A DNA stretch of 64,000 nt, taken from positions 186,001-250,000 of the forward strand of contig AP019861.1 of the NCBI GenBank assembly GCA_013426755.1, read 5' to 3'. The translations under genes and the position numbers were made by a program. The notes below the pieces were generated by a model. That model saw only the letters and a list, made by a program, of their open reading frames with translations. It was not told where the DNA came from and did no database searches. Positions 54,916 through 62,719 of this stretch are shown here, in pieces (positions within the stretch are counted from its first letter, which is position 1; each line of letters opens with the position of its first letter). This stretch comes from Spirochaetota bacterium (GTDB lineage: Bacteria; Spirochaetota; UBA12135; COTS27).

Positions 54916-57075
54916 TTATTCGTGGTGATAAAACTTCTCTGTTAGTTTCATATCTTTTTTATTCAGTTTAAACTTTTTATCATTCATCTCACTACGAGGA
55001 ATATACATGTGATTGAGGTCTAGCATTTTTAAGAACATTCTTTTCTGCTCTGGCAAAGAGAGTTTAATAAAGTTATTTTCTTTGATAATAGATTCTTGAA
55101 ATTCTTTAATTGTAATGTTATAGTTTAAAAAATAATCACGGCAGAGAGTATTGAACAGATTTTTTAACTCGGTTAGATTTTTACAGGCATTTATTTCTTT
55201 TCTAGCCTGTTCATTCCACTCGGCAAGTTCAAAGTAAATAAATTCACCACCACCTTTCCAGTTTATAGATTTAGAAATACCTCCCTGTTCGCCAGCTATG
55301 ACTTTTTTAAGGCGCTCTACAGCAATGGTTTCTATGTAGTCCATCTGTTCGATGCCAATGTATCGTCTTCCCATTTTATGAGCAACTGCAGCCGTTGTGC
55401 CACTGCCAAGATGATAGTCAAGTACTATATCATTTTTATTTGTTGTCATCTTAATAATTTGCTGAATTAATCTTTGGGGTTTTTTCCCATTTTTAAAATC
55501 TATTGTATCTTCTTTTGCTACATTCCCCATATCAGAATAAAAACTTTTCCAAAGATTCCCTCTAATTCTGCGGCGCCCAAAAATTGGAACATAGTCATCT
55601 GTTTCCCCTAATGTTGCGGATAATGGTTGTAATTGCCTTATTTTTCCACTATCTAATTGATAAAGTATATATTTTTTGTACTTAACTACTTCGTTATTAT
55701 CCAATCTTTTTTTTATATTGTCAGGGATATTTATACTTGCCATCAATGATTGGTGTAGACAGTCAGCATATTTTTGATAAACTAATTTTTTAAAGTCATC
55801 TGAAATCTTCATTAATTCTTTAAACGAATCAAAAGATGGTAATAGGCGATATTTGTCAAAATATTTTGAAAATGTATTTTGCTTTTTCAACCATTCACCA
55901 ATTGGCATCATTTGATATTCTCCGTTATTTTCTGATAGAAAAATTGAAAAATGATAGTCATAACCACTAACTCCATCATATAGAATGCTTTCTACTTTCC
56001 AATCAGGTTGTTTAGAGTATACGAGAATATATTCACTGTTTTTAACAATTTTACCTTTTTGAGCTGCGCCTACTTTCATTCCTTGTACTAATGACATCTC
56101 AACAGTAATGTTTGTTACAAAATTATCTCTGTTAAAAATCTCATCCATTAGCACTTTTAAATAAGCCTGTTCGTTATCATCACACTGAACGAATATGACG
56201 CCATCATCTCTTAGAAACTCTTTCGCTACCTCTAGACGATTTTTCATAAATGTAAGCCAGGTGGAGTGATTAAAATTATCGTTATATTTAAACCCATCAC
56301 TGCCTGTATTATATGGAGGGTCGATGTAGATGAGTTTAACTTTTCTTGTGAATTGTCTTCGTAGGCTATGGAGGGTAAGTAGATTATTTCCTTTGATGAT
56401 CAGGTTTTCTTTAATCGTTCCGTCAGCATCTCTATCAATTTTTTTAACTTCTGATGTACCATTTTTAGTAAAACGCTTCCAATTGACAAGTGCCTTCTCG
56501 TCAAAGAGTCTGTCAATCTCGTCATAGGCAAGTATTTCATTGAAGAAGATCTCTTTGCGGGAGGCTTTTTTTTTATTCTTATGATCAGTTTTTCCTCCAT
56601 TTTTAGACTTAGTCTTTTTTTCGATGTACTTTTTCTTTTTATCGGAGTATTCGAAATAAGTATCTGTCCCTTCTTCGGTACTTTGCCCGCCTTCGAGAAC
56701 ACAATCTTTATAAGGGAAGTTAAGTACAATGTCGTGCGACTCGTTTAAGAAGCGATCGCCGTCGCTGAGTCCGATTTTATTTTCGTATTGTGTGTAGGAA
56801 TTATTGATTTTGTTTTCCTCGATGAAAAATTTAAAGTCTCTGGTCTTAAAGACATAAACATTTTTAATGGGCATGAAGAAATGCTTTTTTAAGGAAGGTA
56901 CACTTAGCAGTGAAGCAATGATTTTTTTATAGAGGGCATTGTTATTTTTACCGAAGGTATCCAGGAGGTCGAAGAGTTTGGTTTCATTGAGAATATTTTT
57001 CTGCTCGTCAGCCCAGATTTCGGGGATTTTTTGTAGAGTCTTTAAGATGGTGGTTTTTAATTTTGTATCAGCCAT
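54916..57075 (-). CDS. Type III DNA-methyltransferase Mod, paralogue A
   Basis: This beta-class N6-adenine methyltransferase has the catalytic motif DPPYNTG (252-258) before the AdoMet motif DYHLGSGTT (553-561). The roughly 290 residues between form the target recognition region. The N-terminal 290 residues and the last 75 residues are nearly identical to paralogue B (58104-60218), while the middle is unrelated in sequence. Thus the two Mods should recognise different sites and might share one Res. The first Mod motif I Phe/Ala positions are Tyr/Leu here (DYHL rather than DFHA). A Lys-rich insert at 145-175 differs between the copies. A TATAAT box lies 7 bp before the ATG (see promoter entry). 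Confidence 0.92.
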   Translation of the reverse strand: MADTKLKTTILKTLQKIPEIWADEQKNILNETKLFDLLDTFGKNNNALYKKIIASLLSVPSLKKHFFMPIKNVYVFKTRDFKFFIEENKINNSYTQYENKIGLSDGDRFLNESHDIVLNFPYKDCVLEGGQSTEEGTDTYFEYSDKKKKYIEKKTKSKNGGKTDHKNKKKASRKEIFFNEILAYDEIDRLFDEKALVNWKRFTKNGTSEVKKIDRDADGTIKENLIIKGNNLLTLHSLRRQFTRKVKLIYIDPPYNTGSDGFKYNDNFNHSTWLTFMKNRLEVAKEFLRDDGVIFVQCDDNEQAYLKVLMDEIFNRDNFVTNITVEMSLVQGMKVGAAQKGKIVKNSEYILVYSKQPDWKVESILYDGVSGYDYHFSIFLSENNGEYQMMPIGEWLKKQNTFSKYFDKYRLLPSFDSFKELMKISDDFKKLVYQKYADCLHQSLMASINIPDNIKKRLDNNEVVKYKKYILYQLDSGKIRQLQPLSATLGETDDYVPIFGRRRIRGNLWKSFYSDMGNVAKEDTIDFKNGKKPQRLIQQIIKMTTNKNDIVLDYHLGSGTTAAVAHKMGRRYIGIEQMDYIETIAVERLKKVIAGEQGGISKSINWKGGGEFIYFELAEWNEQARKEINACKNLTELKNLFNTLCRDYFLNYNITIKEFQESIIKENNFIKLSLPEQKRMFLKMLDLNHMYIPRSEMNDKKFKLNKKDMKLTEKFYHHE

Positions 57076-57104
57076 AGTGTATATTATAGTATGCTCCCCA
57101 TTTT
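57076..57104 (-). promoter_or_regulatory. Leaderless-type promoter of Mod A
   Basis: The complement of 57083-57088 is TATAAT, exactly 7 bp from the ATG of mod A. No Shine-Dalgarno lies between. Transcription starting at the normal distance would begin at or next to the A of ATG, giving a leaderless mRNA. A convincing -35 box is not seen. The same arrangement precedes mod B. Confidence 0.55.
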
Positions 57105-57184
57105 TTGTTAGGAGGTAGGAATTGGTTTAAGAGATAGTTGTAAGAAAACGTTATGAGACTGTAAATTGTTTGTGTTACGATTGG

Positions 57185-57279
57185 GTGAGTGAGTTGAGAT
57201 GTGGGATATTCTATCTGTGTTTATCTGCGTTCATCTGCGGTTAGTTCTTTTCTTATAACTCAATCTGCGTTCATGTGGT
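57185..57279 (-). repeat. 26-bp boundary sequence and R1 repeats upstream of mod A
   Basis: GTGAGTGAGTTGAGATGTGG (57185 onward) is followed by ATCTGTGTTTATCTGCGTTC and further R1 modules in minus orientation. The boundary sequence is also found at 60328-60353 and inverted at 62527-62552. Confidence 0.8.
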
Positions 57280-57646
57280 TCATGCGTCCTTACGCAAGAT
57301 TTTTTCCATTTTGCGACCTTTTGCGAGTTCGTCTACTAATTTATCGAGATACCGTACTTGTTGGGTGAGAGGATTATCTATTTCTTCAATACGGTAGCCG
57401 CAGATCGTCCCTGTGATAGATTTTGCATGGGGGTGTATATTGGCTTGTTGGAAAAACACTTCGAGAGTTATGTCGCTATCAATGAATTTTTGAATTTGAA
57501 TGTCATTGAAACCTGTAAGCCAATTGATGACTTGGTGCAGTTCTTGTTGGGTTCTGCCTTTTTTCTATCTTTGTTAGATAGTGAGGATAAACGGAAGCGA
57601 ATTTCATTTTTGCGATGCGCTCATTGTGTTTTTGGGTTGGTTTCAT
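57280..57646 (-). pseudogene. DUF2200 gene inactivated by a frameshift
   Basis: The reading frame begins MKPTQKHNERIAKMKFASVYPHYLTKIEK exactly as the intact DUF2200 gene (60680-61048). It is then disrupted where a C/T homopolymer is two bases shorter (GCCTTTTTTCTA against GCCCTTTTTTTCTA). Downstream codons (GFNDIQIQKFIDSDITLEVF and so on) persist in another frame. The last residue is Ala rather than Val. Confidence 0.85.
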
Positions 57647-57772
57647 ATAACTCAGTCTACGTTTATCTGCGGTTAGTTCCCTTTCATACAACAATCTATG
57701 TTTATTTGCCGTTCATTCCCTTCGTGAGGTCTAATCGCTGTATTCATCTGTGGTTAATTTATTTTATGCGAC

Positions 57773-57879
57773 TTAATCTTCGGTGAGGAAAGCAGCACCG
57801 AAGACGCCTGCGCTATCGCCCCACTTGGGTTGAGCGAGTTTGGTAGCGAAGTAGATATTGAATGTGAGGTCTTGAGTTT
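57773..57879 (-). pseudogene. Duplicated 3' end of the ROK kinase gene
   Basis: It encodes TQDLTFNIYFATKLAQPKWG then DSAGVFGAAFLTED, the C-terminal 36 residues of the ROK kinase at 61184. Identity stops abruptly at about 57879, where ATPase-like sequence begins. It is one edge of the roughly 3-kb duplication containing mod and DUF2200. Confidence 0.85.
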
Positions 57880-58088
57880 CAGTGCCAACATTTTTAGTTA
57901 GTCCATTAAAAAAGTATATATCTTTCCCAGTTACTTTTTTTGCTAGGCGGTAGTGATTAAATCTATTAACACTTAGTCTTTTATTGTTTTCGTAGCTTTC
58001 AAGATAATCATATATCATTTTCTATATTAAAACTTTGTTTCTGTGTAAAAGATTTATACTTATGCATAGTTACTTCTATTAGTTTCAT
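57880..58088 (-). pseudogene. Remnant of an AAA/OLD-type ATPase gene N-terminus
   Basis: The ATG at 58088 has an excellent ribosome-binding site (AGGAGAAAGAC) and encodes MKLIEVTMHKYKSFTQKQSF then NIENDI before a stop. This is the typical start of RecF/SMC/OLD-like ATPases (I-x-x-x-x-YKSF...), where a Walker A should follow. Instead the frame breaks. The rest (YLESYENNKRLSVNRFNHYR then LAKKVTGKDIYFFNGLTKN) runs in a second frame into the ROK fragment. I do not recognise that second part. The start lies 15 bp after mod B, so the lost gene was probably its operon partner. Confidence 0.55.
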
Positions 58089-58103
58089 GTCTTTCTCCTG
58101 ATT

Positions 58104-60218
58104 TTATTGTTTATAAAATTGAGTTGTTAGTTTGATATCTTTTTTATTCAGTCCAAACTTTTTATCATTCATCTCACTACGAGGAATATACATGTGATTG
58201 AGGTCTAGCATTTTTAAGAACATTCTTTTCTGCTCTGGCAAAGAGAGTTTAATAAAGTTATCTTCCTTGATAATACATTCTTGAAATTCTTTAATTGTAA
58301 CGTTGTAGTTTAAAAAATAATCACTGCAGAGAATACTAAACAGATTTTTTAACTCGGTTAGATTTTTACAGGCATTTATTTCTTTTCTAGCTTGTTCATT
58401 CCACTTGGCAAGTTCGAGAGTAATAAAATTTTCTTTTTCTAGTTCTCTTAAACTTTTTTTATTTCCTTCTTTTGTTAAAGTTGATAGTTTTTCTTTTTCT
58501 TCTTTGATGTGTTTCTGTATCACTTTCTGCATTCTTTCCTGACAGACGGCAATGTGTTCGTCTAACTGTTCAACAAGAATAAATTTTCTATTTCCGCCGT
58601 CTTCTTTGTTTAACTCTAAGACAGCATGTCCAGTTGTTCCACTACCTGCATGAAAGTCCATAATAATATCATTTTTGTTGGTGGTTATTTTTAGAGTGTC
58701 TAGGACGGTATAAAGAGATTTTGGAAAAGAAAATTCATTACTATTAAGAAATTTTTCTAATAATCTTATTCCATGATGATTAGCATTGTATTTTTTATCT
58801 GTCCATACCGTCGATACTTTTTGCCCTTTATCAATCCTATATTTTTCATAAATAACTATTTTGTCGTTTTCTAAGAATGCAGTTAGTTCCCGCTGCTCTA
58901 TTTTTATTTGTGTTGATTTTTTTGATAATTTCCAAGTTCTATCTTGCTTGCCTTTCGTTATTGGGTACACTTCGATATAATTTTGATTTTCTTCAATAGA
59001 GATATTTTTTAAATCGGGGCTAACGAATAGTGGATACCAAAAAGACTTTTTATTTATCTTTAAATTATTATCCCCGCCTCCGAGTCTAATAAAATTCTTT
59101 AGTTTGTATTTTCCTTTATCATCCTCTTTGTCAAAAGTTTTTAGGAAAAAATCATTTAACACAACATCTTTAAAATTTGCCATTTCTTTTTTCTTTGAGT
59201 AGACAATCATATAATCATTTGTTGTTGAAAAATATTTAGCTTGATTTCTTCCCATAGGATTATTTACAACCGTAATAATACCTAACCGATTTTCTCTTCC
59301 GAAAACCTCATCCGCCAGACAACCTAAATAAAACAATTCATAATGATCTATAGCAATAGCAATAAATCCATCTTCTCTTAAAAATTCCTTTGCTACTTCT
59401 AAACGGTTTTTCATAAAGGTTAGCCAAGTGCTATGATTAAAAGAATTATTATAAGTAAAAATATTTGCCTCTCCTCCTGTATTATATGGAGGGTCGATGT
59501 AGATGAGTTTAACTTTTCTTGTGAATTGTCTTCGTAGGCTATGGAGGGCGAGTAGATTATTTCCCTTGATGATCAGGTTTTCTTTAATTGTTCCGTTAGC
59601 ATCTCTATCAATTTTTTTAACTTCTGATGTACCATTTTTAGTAAAACGTTTCCAATTGACAAGTGCCTTCTCGTCAAAGAGTCTGTCAATCTCGTCATAG
59701 GCAAGTATTTCATTGAAGAATATTTCTTTGCGTTTGGCTGTTTTTTCAATGTACTTTTTATCTTTAATGTGCTTTTTATCTTTATCGGAGTATTCGAAAT
59801 AAGTATCTGTACCTTCTTCAGTACTTTGCCCGCCTTCGAGGACACAATCTTTATAAGGGAAGTTAAGTACGATGTCGTGCGACTCGTTTAAGAAGCGATC
59901 ACCGTCGCTGAGTCCGATTTTATTTTCGTATTGCGTGTAGGAATTATTGATTTTGTTTTCCTCGATGAAAAATTTAAAGTCTTTGGTCTTAAAGACATAA
60001 ACATTTTTAATGGGTATGAAGAAATGCTTTTTTAAGGATGGTACACTTAGCAGTGAAGAAATGACTTTTTTATAGAGGGCATTGTTATTTTCACCGAAGT
60101 TATCAACGAGGTGGAAGAGTTTAGTTTCATTGAGAATATCTTTTTGCTCGTCAGCCCAGATTTCGGGAATTTTTTGTAGAGTCTTTAAGATGGTGGTTTT
60201 TAATTTTGTATCAGCCAT
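58104..60218 (-). CDS. Type III DNA-methyltransferase Mod, paralogue B
   Basis: The 704-residue paralogue has DPPYNTG (242-248), then a recognition region unlike that of Mod A. The AdoMet motif is MDFHAGSGTTGHAV, followed by FILVEQLDEH and ending in the shared NYNVTIKEFQECIIKEDNF...MYIPRSEMNDKKFGL tail. Motifs are standard for type III N6-adenine Mods. The N-terminal 145 residues differ from Mod A at few positions, showing a recent duplication of the flanks with replacement of the centre. It has no adjacent res of its own. A truncated ATPase start and a ROK fragment lie downstream. The upstream region is almost the same as that of Mod A. Confidence 0.92.
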   Translation of the reverse strand: MADTKLKTTILKTLQKIPEIWADEQKDILNETKLFHLVDNFGENNNALYKKVISSLLSVPSLKKHFFIPIKNVYVFKTKDFKFFIEENKINNSYTQYENKIGLSDGDRFLNESHDIVLNFPYKDCVLEGGQSTEEGTDTYFEYSDKDKKHIKDKKYIEKTAKRKEIFFNEILAYDEIDRLFDEKALVNWKRFTKNGTSEVKKIDRDANGTIKENLIIKGNNLLALHSLRRQFTRKVKLIYIDPPYNTGGEANIFTYNNSFNHSTWLTFMKNRLEVAKEFLREDGFIAIAIDHYELFYLGCLADEVFGRENRLGIITVVNNPMGRNQAKYFSTTNDYMIVYSKKKEMANFKDVVLNDFFLKTFDKEDDKGKYKLKNFIRLGGGDNNLKINKKSFWYPLFVSPDLKNISIEENQNYIEVYPITKGKQDRTWKLSKKSTQIKIEQRELTAFLENDKIVIYEKYRIDKGQKVSTVWTDKKYNANHHGIRLLEKFLNSNEFSFPKSLYTVLDTLKITTNKNDIIMDFHAGSGTTGHAVLELNKEDGGNRKFILVEQLDEHIAVCQERMQKVIQKHIKEEKEKLSTLTKEGNKKSLRELEKENFITLELAKWNEQARKEINACKNLTELKNLFSILCSDYFLNYNVTIKEFQECIIKEDNFIKLSLPEQKRMFLKMLDLNHMYIPRSEMNDKKFGLNKKDIKLTTQFYKQ

Positions 60219-60247
60219 AGTGTATATTATAGTATGCTCCCCATTTT
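60219..60247 (-). promoter_or_regulatory. Leaderless-type promoter of Mod B
   Basis: The complement of 60226-60231 is TATAAT, 7 bp from the ATG. The flanking 120 bp is nearly identical to the region upstream of Mod A, so both genes should be regulated alike. Confidence 0.55.
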
Positions 60248-60327
60248 TTGTTAGGAGGTAGGAATTGGTTTAAGAGATAGTTGTAAGAAAACGTTGTGAG
60301 ACTGTAAATTGTCTGTATTACGATTGG

Positions 60328-60679
60328 GTGAGTGAGTTGAGATGTAGGGTATTCAATCTGTGTTTATCTGCGTTCATCTGCCGTTAGTTCTCTTCATGAA
60401 ACCTAATATATAGTCATCTATGATTAATTCTTTATGTGAATGCAATCTGTGTTTATCTGCGTTTATCTGCGGTTAGTTCTCTTCATGAAACCTAATATAG
60501 TCAATCTATGATTAATTTTTTATATGAATGCAATCTGTGTTTATCTGCGTTCATCTGTGGTTCATCCCTTTCGTATAACTCAATCTCCGTTCATCTGCGG
60601 TTAATTTATTGTACAGAGTGCAATCTGTGTTCATCTGCGACTCATTCCTTTCTTATAACTCAATCTGCGTTCATGTGGT
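60328..60679 (-). repeat. 26-bp boundary sequence and R1 repeats between mod B and DUF2200
   Basis: GAGTTGAGATGTAGGGTATT (within 60328-60353) precedes R1 modules in minus orientation (CAATCTGTGTTTATCTGCG) with GTTAGTTCTCTTCATGAAAC and TATGATTAATTCTTTATGTG linkers. The block is longer than the equivalent beside mod A by about 250 bp. Confidence 0.88.
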
Positions 60680-61048
60680 TCATACGTCCTTACGCAAGAT
60701 TTTTTCCATTTTGCGACCTTTTGCGAGTTCGTCTACTAATTTATCGAGATACCGTACTTGTTGGGTGAGAGGATTATCTATTTCTTCAATACGGTAGCCG
60801 CAGATCGTCCCTGTGATAGATTTTGCATGAGGGTGTATATTGGCTTGTTGGAAGAACACTTCGAGAGTTATGTCGCTATCAATGAATTTTTGAATTTGAA
60901 TGTCATTGAAACCTGTAAGCCAATTGATGACTTGGTGCAGTTCTTGTTGGGTTCTGCCCTTTTTTTCTATCTTTGTCAGATAGTGAGGATAAACGGAAGC
61001 GAATTTCATTTTTGCGATGCGCTGATTGTGTTTTTGGGTTGGTTTCAT
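60680..61048 (-). CDS. DUF2200 domain-containing protein
   Basis: I chose the ATG at 61048 (MKPTQKHNQRIAKMKFASVY) because family members begin there. An upstream ATG at 61078 would translate R1 repeat. The product of about 122 residues matches DUF2200: FASVYPHYLTKIEKKGRTQQELHQVINWLTGF, ITLEVFFQQA, then GTICGYRIEEIDNPLTQQVRYLDKLVDELAKGRKMEKILRK. Function is unknown. A frameshifted twin lies at 57280. The gene is embedded between R1 blocks and next to the ROK kinase, in the same orientation. Confidence 0.88.
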   Translation of the reverse strand: MKPTQKHNQRIAKMKFASVYPHYLTKIEKKGRTQQELHQVINWLTGFNDIQIQKFIDSDITLEVFFQQANIHPHAKSITGTICGYRIEEIDNPLTQQVRYLDKLVDELAKGRKMEKILRKDV

Positions 61049-61183
61049 ATCATTCAATCTGTGTTTATCTGCGTTCATCTGCGGTTCATCCCCTTCGTAT
61101 AACTCAGTCTACTTTCATCTGCGGTCAATTGGTCTCATATCATTCAATCTGTATTCATCTGTGGTTAATTTATTTTATGCAAC
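61045..61183 (-). repeat. R1 repeats between DUF2200 and the ROK kinase
   Basis: Minus-oriented modules ATTCAATCTGTGTTTATCTG, GCGGTTCATCCCCTTCGTAT and TCATCTGTGGTTAATTTATT end just before the ROK stop. A matching block lies at 57640-57772 in the duplicate. Confidence 0.85.
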
Positions 61184-62077
61184 TCAATCTTCGGTAAGGA
61201 AGGCAGCACCAAAGACGCCTGCGCTATCGCCCCACTTGGGTTGGGCGAGTTTGGTAGCGAAGTAGGTATTGAATGTGAAGTCTTGAGTTTTTTTGCGACC
61301 TAGGGTGGTGAGGTCAGGAATGTTTCCAACGCCGCCGCCAAGGACGACGACGTCTGGGTCTAAGATATTGATGACATTGGAGAGAGCAAGGCCGAAGAAA
61401 TAACAGAGACGGTCAATGGTTTCTTTGGCATGGGGATGTGCATTGGTTTTGGATTGTTCGTAAATGGTTTTGAGAGGAGTTTTGCGCTTAGGGTCATAGA
61501 AACGTTCTAGAGCAGGTCCTGAGAGAATGGTCTCAACACAGCCGATTTTACCGCAGTAACATTTGCCACCTGAGGCGTCTAGGAAATTGTGTCCCCATTC
61601 GCCTGCGATACCCATGTGTCCGTTAAGGACTTTGCCATTGACAACAATGCCGCCGCCGACACCCGTGCCCATAATAATGCCAAAGACAACTTGTGCATTG
61701 GGAGCAATCTCAGGAACAATGCCGATTTTAGTCTCAGCGAGCGCGAGACAATTGGCGTCATTGGCGATTAAGACATCACGAGCAAGTACTTTTTTTATGT
61801 CGTTTAGGAAAGGTTTTCCATTGAGAACGGTAGAATTGCTATTTTTGAGAAGTTGTGTGTGCGGGTCAATGGATCCTGGTGTGCCCATGCCGATTTTATG
61901 GGCTTTTAAGTGGAGGGTTTCTTCTAAGTCAGAGATGAGGTTTTTAATTTGGTTTAGAACGTGAGCGTATCCTTTTTCGGCTTCGGTCGGAATGCGTTTG
62001 CGTAGCAGAGTTTTGCCTGTTTTATCGAGGACAATGCCTTCAATCTTAGTCCCTCCTAGATCAATACCCCAATACAT
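61184..62077 (-). CDS. ROK family sugar kinase / glucokinase-like protein
   Basis: The 297-residue ROK protein has the N-terminal phosphate motif YWGIDLGGTKIEGIVLD and GMGTPGSID. The sugar-binding and catalytic region is LIANDANCLALAE (catalytic Asp) followed by FGIIMGTGVGGGIVVNGKV. The zinc motif is GEWGH...CYCGKIGCVETILSG, with the ROK Cys residues. VVLGGGVGN closes the ATP site. It likely phosphorylates glucose, N-acetylmannosamine or another hexose, but the substrate cannot be told from sequence. GGGAG lies at a suitable distance before the ATG. Its last 36 codons are duplicated at 57773-57879. Confidence 0.92.
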   Translation of the reverse strand: MYWGIDLGGTKIEGIVLDKTGKTLLRKRIPTEAEKGYAHVLNQIKNLISDLEETLHLKAHKIGMGTPGSIDPHTQLLKNSNSTVLNGKPFLNDIKKVLARDVLIANDANCLALAETKIGIVPEIAPNAQVVFGIIMGTGVGGGIVVNGKVLNGHMGIAGEWGHNFLDASGGKCYCGKIGCVETILSGPALERFYDPKRKTPLKTIYEQSKTNAHPHAKETIDRLCYFFGLALSNVINILDPDVVVLGGGVGNIPDLTTLGRKKTQDFTFNTYFATKLAQPKWGDSAGVFGAAFLTED

Positions 62078-62254
62078 GATAATAACACTCCCTCGAATCT
62101 AAACGCTCAAGTGTATCATAGCATAACATGAAAGAGCATTCTATATGGTGAAAGAGCGTGAAAAAACTTGACTGCGAATGTTAAGTGATTTTTTAATATT
62201 GCTAGTTAGTTATCGATGTTATAATACGATAAATAACCTGGTCTTGTCATAACA

Positions 62255-62525
62255 AATTGACCGCAGATTGAATTATATGAAAGGGAATGAACCGCAGATG
62301 AACGCAGATTGAGTTATACAAAAGGAATGAACCGCAGATGAACGCAGACTATCACATGAAAAGGATGAACCACAGATAAACGCAGATGAACGCAGATTGA
62401 GTTATACAAAAGGAATGAACCGCAGAGCAACGCAGACTATCACATGAAAAGGATGAACCACAGATAAACGCAGATAAACGCAGATGAACGCAGATTGGAT
62501 TATATGAAAATAATTAACCGCAGGA
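62255..62525 (+). repeat. R1 repeats between the ROK kinase and the sulfotransferase
   Basis: Plus-oriented modules GAACCGCAGATGAACGCAGA and ATGAACCACAGATAAACGCA occur with GAGTTATACAAAAGGAATG linkers, including a variant AACCGCAGAGCAACGCAGAC. Two GATTATTGAGTTAAGA copies follow (62578-62640). The rest of the divergent spacer shows nothing else. Confidence 0.9.
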
Positions 62526-62526
62526 C

Positions 62527-62552
62527 AATACCCTACATCTCAACTCACTCAC
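62527..62552 (-). repeat. Inverted copy of the mod-upstream boundary sequence
   Basis: AATACCCTACATCTCAACTC and the next six bases are the exact reverse complement of 60328-60353. With that copy it brackets the DUF2200 and ROK genes as a 26-bp inverted repeat about 2.2 kb apart. Confidence 0.85.
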
Positions 62553-62719
62553 GTAAAAATTTCAGCATTTTATCTCAGTGATTATTGAGTTAAGAAGAAA
62601 CAATGGCTTCAATATTTGATTTCAATGATTATTGAGTTAAGAGAGGTAAGTATTAATGAAATGTTATTTAAAAAGAACAAAAATATAGAGAAAATATTGA
62701 TACAGAGAAAGTACAGAAC

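Noticed and set aside
61049..61078. Upstream ATG for DUF2200
   Set aside because: It would translate R1 repeat. The family begins at MKPTQKHN, and the duplicate copy agrees.
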